Assembly: GCA_964624465.1 (NCBI GenBank)
Contig: CAZUZD010000263.1
Span: forward strand, 1-8,999
Reading direction: 5' to 3'
Source: CAZUZD01 sp964624465
Lineage (GTDB): Bacteria; Planctomycetota; Planctomycetia; Isosphaerales; Isosphaeraceae
DNA: 8,999 nt
The first letter of the stretch is position 1; each line of letters opens with the position of its first letter. This document shows positions 1 to 7,207 of this stretch, piece after piece. The notes below the pieces were generated by a model. It was not told the DNA's origin. It ran no database searches and was given only the letters and a program-made list of their open reading frames with translations. Both the position numbers and the translations under genes were made by a program.

Positions 1-70
1 CGGCGCTCCCCAGCGCCCCCGCCGCCCCGGCGCCGGTCCCGAGGCGGCCGACGCCGCCGGCCCGCTCTGA
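1..70 (+). CDS. possible 3' tail of a protein gene entering from the left (partial)
   Basis: Reading from base 2, the frame is open to a TGA at 68-70. Its third codon positions are almost all G or C, as in the real genes here. The 22 residues are rich in Ala, Pro, Gly and Arg (ending AADAAGPL), which would suit a low-complexity C-terminus. The frame starting at base 3 is also open, to a TAA at 174-176, but its third positions lose the G/C preference after about base 100, so it looks less like coding DNA. No family can be named from so short a piece, and the stretch could equally be non-coding. Confidence 0.25.
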   Translation, partial: GAPQRPRRPGAGPEAADAAGPL

Positions 71-543
71 GGCCGCCCTCACACCGGCGATCCGGGTCCG
101 GCCAGGTCTGTGGGTCGCGCAAAATTGGGTGGTCTGGGGGACTAGCCCCTGGTCTGGCTCCCAAGATATTCTTTAAATAGAACGCGTTCAGAAGTCGGAG
201 CCGGAGCGATCGCCGTCCGACCGCGCCGGGCTCCATCGTTCCGAACGGATCGGGTCCACCGCTCCCCGCGGCCAGGACCATCCCCCCGCTTCCGAGTCCC
301 GGCCCTCCCCCCGGCCGGGCCCGCCTCCACGCCCGGATATCCCCGAGTCCACCCCCCAACCCCGGCCGCTCCGGGGAACGTCGGCCCCTGCGCCATGACG
401 ATTTTTCGCATCAGCACTCGACAGGTCGGACGCCGGACGAGATGATCGCGTCTGTATGCGAAATGTGCGGATGCGGTCGCTTACGTCCGGTGTTGTTTTG
501 AATCATCGTGGTCCGAAAAAATCCTTTGCGGTCTTGTTGGTCC

Positions 544-572
544 TGGACACGGCGGAAAGAGATCATTAGATT
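544..572 (+). promoter_or_regulatory. sigma70-type promoter candidate for the first PEP-CTERM gene
   Basis: TGGACA at 544-549 (5 of 6 to TTGACA) is followed after exactly 17 nt by TAGATT at 567-572 (4 of 6 to TATAAT), in one of the few AT-richer stretches of the window. Transcription would start near 579, leaving a leader of about 280 nt before the ATG at 860. No better promoter lies closer to the gene. The -10 hexamer is identical to that of the second PEP-CTERM gene. Recognised by eye only. Confidence 0.5.
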
Positions 573-845
573 GGCGTCCATGTAGCTCCGCTCGATCGGT
601 TCGCGGTGCCAGGTGGACCGAAGTGGTCCTGGGGTTGTCGGGGTGCCCGGTCGGGTCTGGTGGCTCGGTGTGATCAGGCGGTCAGAGTGTTCGACGTGCA
701 TGGGGAGGGTTCGGAGTCCTGGCGAGAGTCGTTCCGGAGAGGCACGCAGCCGCAGCCGCCGCGAGGTGGGCTGGCCCGACTGACGACGCACCCGAGATGA
801 CGGTTTGCCCGGGAGTCCGGCGCGCACCTCCCCCGGTCCCTGAAC

Positions 846-851
846 GAGGAG
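846..851 (+). promoter_or_regulatory. Shine-Dalgarno site fixing the start of the first PEP-CTERM gene
   Basis: GAGGAG lies 8 nt before the ATG at 860. The in-frame upstream start at 797 would add 21 residues ahead of a normal signal peptide and has no such site. The leader is similar at the second PEP-CTERM gene: AGGAGTTTC, then a few bases, then ATGCG in both. Confidence 0.75.
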
Positions 852-859
852 TTTCCGGT

Positions 860-1549
860 ATGCGACGTATTTCGTTTGCTCTCGCGGCGGCCCTGGGCCT
901 GATGGCCAGCTCGGCCCAGGCCGGCATGTCGGTGACCTGGGTTCCCCCGGGCAACACCACGGTCACCGGTGACCTGTCCGGCACCCTGGGCGCCGCGACC
1001 ATCGCCGGTTCGACCGACCCGATCGGCCCGAACTCGGGGTGGGTCTACTCGAACAACGAGCTGGCGTTCAACATCGGTGCCGGCACGGCCCCGGCCGTGG
1101 CGGCCATCGGCGGCATCAACGGCTCGGCCACGGTCATCGGCCTGGCCAACCCCGGCCCGACCACGCAGTCGTTCACGTCGACGATCGCCCTGGTCAACCC
1201 GATCCTGTTCTTCAACTTCATCGACCCGACGGACGTCTACGACTTCTCGGGCCTGACGATCAACCTGCTGTCGAGCAACAACGCCAACCTCGTCGGCACC
1301 ACGGTCACTGCCACCAACGCCGCCAGCAACACGGCCAACGACGGCTTCGCGGTCGAGCTGATCGGCTCGTTCACGGCCTTCAGCTTCACCGCCGCCTCCA
1401 GCCTCAACGACGGCAGCTGGCCCGGTCAGACCAACGGCTTCACGATCGCCGTGCGGACGATCCCCGAGCCCACCTCGGTGGTCTCGGCAATCCTGGGCGT
1501 CGGCGCCCTGGGTCTGGTCGGCTACCGCCGCCGCAAGGCCCAGGCCTGA
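860..1549 (+). CDS. PEP-CTERM sorting domain-containing exported protein (paralogue A)
   Basis: This 229-residue protein is predicted to be exported and surface-anchored. Residues 1-21 form a signal peptide (MRRIS, a hydrophobic Ala/Leu core, then SAQA as a likely signal peptidase site). The C-terminus has the three-part PEP-CTERM signal: IPEPT at 201-205, a hydrophobic helix, and the basic tail YRRRK. Such signals are recognised by exosortase-type transpeptidases; none is encoded in this window. The ectodomain (about 22-199) is rich in Thr, Ser, Gly, Asn and Ala with alternating hydrophobic residues, suggesting a beta-rich fold, but I recognise no named domain. It has one Trp near its N-terminus and no Cys. 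The next gene is a paralogue sharing NPILFFNF, NTANDGFA and IPEPT. The start at 860 is chosen by the signal peptide and GAGGAG site. The gene has its own promoter candidate and terminator, so it is probably monocistronic. The function of the ectodomain is unknown. Confidence 0.9.
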   Translation: MRRISFALAAALGLMASSAQAGMSVTWVPPGNTTVTGDLSGTLGAATIAGSTDPIGPNSGWVYSNNELAFNIGAGTAPAVAAIGGINGSATVIGLANPGPTTQSFTSTIALVNPILFFNFIDPTDVYDFSGLTINLLSSNNANLVGTTVTATNAASNTANDGFAVELIGSFTAFSFTAASSLNDGSWPGQTNGFTIAVRTIPEPTSVVSAILGVGALGLVGYRRRKAQA

Positions 1550-1701
1550 ATCGTCCTCCGCTCCTCGACCTCGCGACCGGCCTGATCCCGGATCGTCGGC
1601 TCCCTGAACCCGTCCCGTTCGTGGTCCGCAAACTCCAACTTCCGGACCGGATCGGACTCGGTTGACTCGGATCCGTCGCCCCTCGATCCCGGCAAACTCC
1701 G

Positions 1702-1751
1702 AACAGCAAGCTCCCGGGCCCCTGGCTCGCGGAGCTTGCTGTTTTTTTTTT
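1702..1751 (+). terminator. strong intrinsic terminator after PEP-CTERM gene A
   Basis: A perfect 13-bp stem (1702-1714 pairs with 1731-1743, left arm AACAGCAAGCTCC) with a 16-nt loop runs straight into ten Ts (1742-1751). It lies about 150 nt after the stop codon of PEP-CTERM gene A. This is a textbook Rho-independent terminator and shows that the two PEP-CTERM genes are not one operon. Confidence 0.93.
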
Positions 1752-1886
1752 ACGACATCCCCATCGAAGGTCTCGAAACCGTCACGGACCCAGGAAAGCC
1801 GGGGGAAAGCGGGGAATTGGCCAGCCCGTCCTGCCGGACGGCCCGCCCTGGTGGAACGGATCGACGGTGGCGAATTGGGCACCTTG

Positions 1887-1915
1887 TTGAACTCCTGTCA
1901 CACCCGAGCTAGATT
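1887..1915 (+). promoter_or_regulatory. sigma70-type promoter for PEP-CTERM gene B
   Basis: TTGAAC at 1887-1892 and TAGATT at 1910-1915 are separated by exactly 17 nt. Each matches 4 of 6 consensus bases. Transcription would start near 1922, giving a leader of about 60 nt to the ATG at 1984. The site lies just after the strong terminator of the upstream paralogue, which supports independent transcription. The -10 hexamer equals the one proposed for gene A. Confidence 0.6.
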
Positions 1916-1971
1916 TGACGCCGGAGTTTGCGGATCGCGACGTACGGGTGACCGGATCGATGTCCTGGATC

Positions 1972-1976
1972 AGGAG
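1972..1976 (+). promoter_or_regulatory. Shine-Dalgarno site fixing the start of PEP-CTERM gene B
   Basis: AGGAG lies 7 nt before the ATG at 1984. The open frame extends back to 1915, but that start overlaps the -10 hexamer of the proposed promoter and would add 23 polar residues before the signal peptide, so 1984 is preferred. Another ATG, three codons further on at 1993, is less well placed relative to the site. Confidence 0.75.
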
Positions 1977-1983
1977 TTTCAGC

Positions 1984-2691
1984 ATGCGTAGTATGAAGTT
2001 CTTCGCGGCCACGGCCGCCTTGGCCCTCGGTCTCATGGGCGGCGCCGCCCGTGCCGACGTGATCCTCACGACCGAGTGGACCCCCGGCCCCATCACGCCC
2101 CCGACCATGGGTGGCTCGGGCACCCTGGGCACGGCCTCGATCGTGTACACGACCGACGCCATCCCGCCCAACGCCGGCACCTACATCGCCGACGCTAGCT
2201 TCGCCATCGGCACCGGCACGGCCCCGACGGTCACCGCCTTCGGTGGCATCACCAGCGTCACCGCCGGCGTCCTCGGCGCGGCCCTGCCCGGCCCCACCAG
2301 CCAGTCGATCACCAGCAGCCTGGCCCTGATCAACCCGATCCTGTTCTTCAACTTCCTCGACGCCGGCGACGCCTTCGACTTCACCGGCCTGAGCTTCACC
2401 GTGCTGAGCAGCACGAACATCAGCCAGGTCGGCTCGGTCATCACCGCCACCGGCGCGGCTGCGAACACCGCCAACGACGGCTTCGCGATCCAGCTCAACG
2501 GCAGCTACACCAGCATCGGCTTCACGATCGCCGCCACCTCGGCCGGTCCGGAGTCGCAGGGCCTGGGCCAGACGGTCGCCTTCACGATCGGCACCTTCCA
2601 GACCATCCCCGAGCCGACCACCGTCGTCTCCGGCCTGATGGGCGCCGGCCTGGCCGCCTTCATCGGCCGCCGCCGCCGCACCGCTCGCTGA
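1984..2691 (+). CDS. PEP-CTERM sorting domain-containing exported protein (paralogue B)
   Basis: This 235-residue protein is a tandem paralogue of the preceding gene. Residues 1-24 are a signal peptide (MRSMKFF, a hydrophobic core, likely cleavage after AARA). The C-terminal sorting signal is IPEPT at 208-212, a short hydrophobic helix, and the basic tail GRRRRTAR. The ectodomain aligns with paralogue A along its length: GTLG with a following small/hydrophobic strand, GTGTAP against GAGTAP, NPILFFNF, LSS, NTANDGFA, and a Gly/Gln-rich stretch before the sorting signal. It has no Cys and looks beta-rich; no named domain is recognised. Family knowledge places such proteins outside the cell after exosortase processing, often in the envelope or extracellular matrix. 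Its own promoter, ribosome site and terminator suggest regulation separate from gene A. The PEP-CTERM assignment is firm; the molecular role is unknown. Confidence 0.9.
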   Translation: MRSMKFFAATAALALGLMGGAARADVILTTEWTPGPITPPTMGGSGTLGTASIVYTTDAIPPNAGTYIADASFAIGTGTAPTVTAFGGITSVTAGVLGAALPGPTSQSITSSLALINPILFFNFLDAGDAFDFTGLSFTVLSSTNISQVGSVITATGAAANTANDGFAIQLNGSYTSIGFTIAATSAGPESQGLGQTVAFTIGTFQTIPEPTTVVSGLMGAGLAAFIGRRRRTAR

Positions 2692-2736
2692 ACCGACCCC
2701 GGCTGAACCGGACACACGGCGCAAGCTGAGTCCAGC

Positions 2737-2783
2737 ACAGGGCATCGGATCCATCGCGGATCCGGTGCCCTGTTCGTGTTTCG
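2737..2783 (+). terminator. terminator hairpin after PEP-CTERM gene B
   Basis: A 16-bp stem pairs 2737-2752 with 2758-2773 around a 5-nt loop (ATCGC); it has a single G-U pair and is otherwise perfect. The bases after it are T-rich (TCGTGTTTC) rather than a clean T run. It lies 45 nt after the stop codon of PEP-CTERM gene B and faces a convergent gene, which suits a transcription terminator. Confidence 0.8.
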
Positions 2784-2816
2784 GGCCCGGTCTGCCGTTC
2801 CGGTCCGGGCCGGAGG

Positions 2817-2851
2817 GCCAGGCCCCGAGCGGTCCGGGGCCGGGGCCTGGC
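2817..2851 (-). terminator. GC-rich hairpin after the adenylate-kinase-family gene
   Basis: An 11-bp perfect stem (GCCAGGCCCCG at 2817-2827 with CGGGGCCTGGC at 2841-2851) and a 13-nt loop lies 43 nt beyond the stop of the minus-strand kinase gene. No T run follows on that strand, so it may be a weak or Rho-assisted terminator, or an RNA 3'-end stabiliser. In DNA this GC-rich a hairpin could also arise by chance. Confidence 0.45.
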
Positions 2852-2893
2852 AGAGTCGGGATCGTGGAGCGACGGCCGCGCGGGCAGTCGGTC

Positions 2894-3529
2894 TCAGGCG
2901 CGGGGCAGGGCGGCGGCGTCCTGGGCGAGCAGGTGCTTGTGCTCCAGGTCGCTGATCCGGTTCACGATCTGCCGGAGCACGTCGAGGTACGAGCCGGTCG
3001 CGTCCACGTCGCAGATCAGGGCCGGGTCGTAGTGCTTCAGGGTGGCGAAGGTCTCGTCGTGGTACGTCCGCATCCGGCGCTGGACGACCTCCTCGCTCAT
3101 GTCGTCGAGCCGGTTCTCGCGCATGGCTCGGGCGCGGAGCCGCTCCTTGGCCTCGTCGACGTTGGTGATCCGCAGGTGGAAGATCTGGATCACGTCGATG
3201 AGCGGATCGAGCATCGCGGCCTGCTCGGGGTTGCGGGGCAGGCCGTCGAGTATCAGGGTGTGCTGGCCCGGCAGCAGCAGCTCCTGGAGCTCGAGGATCT
3301 TGACATGCCGCTTGTAGATCTCGACGGTCACATCGTCGGGCACCAGCAGGCCTTGCGACGTGTAGTGCACGACCTTCCGGCCCAGCTCGCCCCACTTGGG
3401 AAGCTTACGGAAGATCTCGCCGGTGGAGAGGTGAACCATGTTGGGCAACTGGCCCAGGACGGCCCCCTGGGTCCCCTTGCCGCTTCCGGGCATGCCGAAG
3501 AGCAGGATGGCGCGATAACGGGTCGGCAC
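2894..3529 (-). CDS. adenylate kinase family protein (nucleoside monophosphate kinase)
   Basis: The 211-residue product should transfer a phosphate from ATP to a nucleoside monophosphate in the cytoplasm. Near the N-terminus is the P-loop GMPGSGKGT (12-20). Then come the NMP-binding motif LSTGEIFR (34-41), the stretch GLLVPDD (60-66), the DGLPR motif (95-99, usually DGFPR in adenylate kinase), and the segment RENRLDD...EEVVQRR..TYHDET (137-160) that follows the LID in the family. Little lies between residues 130 and 140, so the LID is of the short type, without the zinc-binding Cys residues of long-LID enzymes. The GTG start is supported by GGAG at 3538-3541, 8 nt upstream, and by the P-loop position. 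The family is clear. Whether the substrate is AMP, UMP/CMP or another nucleotide is not, and the substituted motif suggests it need not be the housekeeping Adk. It converges on the PEP-CTERM genes and diverges from the phosphatase gene. Confidence 0.88.
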   Translation of the reverse strand: MPTRYRAILLFGMPGSGKGTQGAVLGQLPNMVHLSTGEIFRKLPKWGELGRKVVHYTSQGLLVPDDVTVEIYKRHVKILELQELLLPGQHTLILDGLPRNPEQAAMLDPLIDVIQIFHLRITNVDEAKERLRARAMRENRLDDMSEEVVQRRMRTYHDETFATLKHYDPALICDVDATGSYLDVLRQIVNRISDLEHKHLLAQDAAALPRA

Positions 3530-3646
3530 GGCGGTGGCTCCACACGGACTGGGGACGGGATGGCCCGTCGGTCACGGCCCGGCCGCAGGGGCCTGGGGCG
3601 TGCGGGGCCCGGGGAAGCGCCCTTCTCAGGGGCGGCCTCAGGCCTC

Positions 3647-3675
3647 ATCATCGGTCGATCTGTCCCGCGGCACAA
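3647..3675 (-). promoter_or_regulatory. weak promoter candidate for the adenylate-kinase-family gene
   Basis: On the minus strand, TTGTGC (3675-3670) and GATGAT (3652-3647) are 17 nt apart, about 115 nt before the GTG start. They match 3 and 4 of 6 consensus bases. This is the best pair seen in the 215-bp divergent spacer (3530-3744). No convincing promoter for the + strand phosphatase gene was found there. Confidence 0.2.
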
Positions 3676-3744
3676 CCCGGAATCGGCACGGGCCGATCGG
3701 CGGGGTGTCGATCACGCGGGACGCCGGACCTGAGGTGGACGCGG

Positions 3745-4479
3745 ATGGACCTGGATCGCGACTGCTCCCCGCCCGGGACCCCCGGGCCCTCCCCCCACAC
3801 CGCCGCCGCGACGACCCGCGTGCTGCTGTTGCGGCATGCCGAGACGGCGGCCCCGGATCGATACCATGGCGCCGAGTCGGACGTGCCGCTGGGCGAGCGG
3901 GGCCAGGCCCAGGCCCTGGCCGCCGCCCGGGCGCTGGCCGGGCTCGGCCTGGAGCCGGTCGCGGTGTATGTCTCGACCATGCAACGTGCCCGCGAGACGG
4001 CCCGGCCGATCGCCGAGGCGCTCGGCCGGGACCTGGCCGAGGTCGCCAACCTGCACGAGCGCCGGATGGGCAGCCTGAGCGGTCGGCTCCAGGCCGAGGG
4101 GCGCCCGATCTACGAGGCCACCCGCGACCGCTGGCAGGCCGGCGACCTCGACGCCAGCCACGAGGGGGGCGAATCGTACCGCGAGCTCCACGCCAGGGTC
4201 GTCCCCGCCTTCCGGGCCCTGATCGCCGCGCACCCGGGCCAGACCCTGATCGTGGTCGCGCACGGCGTCGTGATCCGCGTGCTGCTGACGGCCCTGCTGC
4301 CCGGCTCGGGCCCGCACGACTTCGAGCGCTTCGGCATCGACTTCGTCGCCGTCAACGACCTGCGGTTCGATGGCCAGCACTGGTCGGCCGCCGCCCTGAA
4401 TACCCCGGCCGTGGCCATCTGCGCCAACCCGCACCCGCACCCGCCCGAACCGAGTGGAGCTGTCCGCCATGGTCGCTGA
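3745..4479 (+). CDS. histidine phosphatase family protein (phosphoglycerate mutase-like)
   Basis: The 244-residue protein belongs to the histidine phosphatase superfamily, which forms a phospho-histidine intermediate. The signature RHAET lies at 30-34 (His31 would be the phosphoacceptor). YHGAESDVPLGERGQAQA (40-57) matches the family's W/Y-x-G-x-x-D-x-P-L-x-x-x-G motif. STMQRARETA (77-86) supplies the second Arg (Arg81), LHERRMGSLSG (103-113) the probable acid Glu105, and VVAHGVVIR (170-178) the second His (His173). All expected catalytic residues are present, so it should be active. The substrate cannot be told: the branch includes sugar-phosphate phosphatases, alpha-ribazole phosphatase and cofactor-dependent mutases. 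The ATG at 3745 is preceded by GAGGTGG. It leaves a Pro/Asp-rich lead of about 22 residues before the first strand, so the true start could be slightly later. The next gene begins inside its 3' end (11-nt overlap), which implies co-translation. Confidence 0.9.
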   Translation: MDLDRDCSPPGTPGPSPHTAAATTRVLLLRHAETAAPDRYHGAESDVPLGERGQAQALAAARALAGLGLEPVAVYVSTMQRARETARPIAEALGRDLAEVANLHERRMGSLSGRLQAEGRPIYEATRDRWQAGDLDASHEGGESYRELHARVVPAFRALIAAHPGQTLIVVAHGVVIRVLLTALLPGSGPHDFERFGIDFVAVNDLRFDGQHWSAAALNTPAVAICANPHPHPPEPSGAVRHGR

Positions 4480-4996
4480 TGTCGATCTCCCGGTCCCGAT
4501 CCCGGACGCCACGGCCGGTCGACGGTCCCCGAACTGGGCCCAGTGGGTCACGATCGGCCTGACCGCGCTGGCCGCCGGCGCCCTGGGCGGCTGGGTCGGG
4601 TTCTGGGCGGCCGAATCGCGCGGGCTCCGCCAGCTCCAGCGGGCGCAGGCCGATGTCGCCTCGCTGCGGCGGCAGCTCGAGACGGTGTCGGGCGAGGCCG
4701 GGGAGGCCGAGGGCCGCCACGCCTGCGAGCGGCTCCTGCTGGATTACCTCCAGTCGCGCCAGGACCCGCCCGCCGCCAGCGGCAGCGACGCCCCCGCCGC
4801 GCAGGCCGCCGAGACCCGACTGGTCATGCTCCTGGCCAAGTGGCTTCGCCAGGGCCCGCGCGCGCCGGGCCAGGTCGAGTTGCCGGCCCCCGGGTCGAGC
4901 GATCCGGGTTCGATCCTCTTCCCGGACGGCTCCCGGCGGACCCTGCCCGCCACCATCGCCGCCAGGGTCCGCGGCATCCGCGGTGGGCCTGGCTGA
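4469..4996 (+). CDS. hypothetical small membrane protein with a coiled-coil segment
   Basis: I do not recognise a family. The 175-residue product has a polar N-terminus, one clear transmembrane segment at about 26-48 (starting WVTIGLTALAAG), then a Leu/Gln/Arg-rich heptad-like stretch (about 50-73) that looks like a short coiled coil. A helical Ala-rich middle contains ERLLLDYLQSR and RLVMLLAKWLR, and the C-terminus is Pro/Gly-rich with a short basic end. There is no signal-peptide cleavage site, so a membrane anchor with most of the protein on one side is likely. The ATG at 4469 is chosen because GGAG (4456-4459) lies 9 nt before it. A GTG at 4454 is in frame but would absorb that site. It overlaps the end of the phosphatase gene by 11 nt, so the two are probably made together; it might anchor or partner the phosphatase, but that is inference. 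Confidence 0.75.
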   Translation: MVADVDLPVPIPDATAGRRSPNWAQWVTIGLTALAAGALGGWVGFWAAESRGLRQLQRAQADVASLRRQLETVSGEAGEAEGRHACERLLLDYLQSRQDPPAASGSDAPAAQAAETRLVMLLAKWLRQGPRAPGQVELPAPGSSDPGSILFPDGSRRTLPATIAARVRGIRGGPG

Positions 4997-5011
4997 CTCC
5001 CACCCGGTTCA

Positions 5012-5040
5012 CCGGATCCCGGCCGGGGCCGGGGATCCGG
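5012..5040. terminator. palindromic hairpin between convergent genes
   Basis: CCGGATCCC (5012-5020) pairs perfectly with GGGATCCGG (5032-5040) around an 11-nt GC loop. It lies 15 nt past the stop of the membrane-protein gene and 66 nt past the stop of the convergent debranching-enzyme gene. Its position suits a two-way terminator, but no T run follows on either strand. Confidence 0.4.
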
Positions 5041-5106
5041 GCTCCCACGACGGCACCCGGGCACCCCGGCGGGATCCCGGTTCCCGGAAGGCAAGTCCCC
5101 GGAGCG

Positions 5107-7190
<2,084 letters not shown>

Positions 7191-7207
<17 letters not shown>

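Larger units (their letters stand above)
71..859. other. long gene-poor intergenic region upstream of the first PEP-CTERM gene
   Basis: No open frame in these 789 bases has convincing codon use or a recognisable product. The frames that exist on either strand are Arg/Gly/Pro-rich with no domain. Two stretches (about 160-200 and 400-580) are clearly more AT-rich than the surroundings, as expected for promoter DNA. The second contains the sigma70-type promoter at 544-572. An 8-bp inverted repeat (TTTCGCAT at 404-411, ATGCGAAA at 456-463) lies upstream of that promoter with a 44-nt separation; it might be an operator but could be chance. From about 579 to 859 the DNA would be the transcribed leader of the first PEP-CTERM gene, with only a weak imperfect hairpin visible (arms 609-613 and 628-632). 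Confidence 0.6.

Noticed and set aside
142..827. Minus-strand open frames in the upstream intergenic region (142-417 and 411-827)
   Set aside because: Codon third positions lack the G/C preference of the real genes, the products are basic and low complexity, and one overlaps the start of PEP-CTERM gene A.
797..859. Upstream start for PEP-CTERM gene A
   Set aside because: It would put 21 polar residues before a complete signal peptide and lacks a ribosome site, while GAGGAG precedes the ATG at 860.
674..1882. 402-codon minus-strand open frame opposite PEP-CTERM gene A
   Set aside because: It is dominated by Arg, Gly, Ala and Asp, has no motif and crosses a strong + strand terminator. It is an antisense shadow.
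1909..2754. 281-codon minus-strand open frame opposite PEP-CTERM gene B
   Set aside because: Low-complexity Gly/Ala/Arg/Asp composition, no motif, and it covers a promoter, a signal-peptide gene and a terminator on the other strand.
2765..3733. Long + strand open frame antisense to the adenylate-kinase-family gene
   Set aside because: The minus-strand frame has a P-loop and full family motifs. The + strand reading is Val/Gly/Leu-rich with no domain and arises from high-GC codon use.
3534..4562. 342-codon + strand frame overlapping the phosphatase gene
   Set aside because: Arg/Pro/Gly-rich in a shifted frame. The phosphatase frame shows all catalytic motifs.
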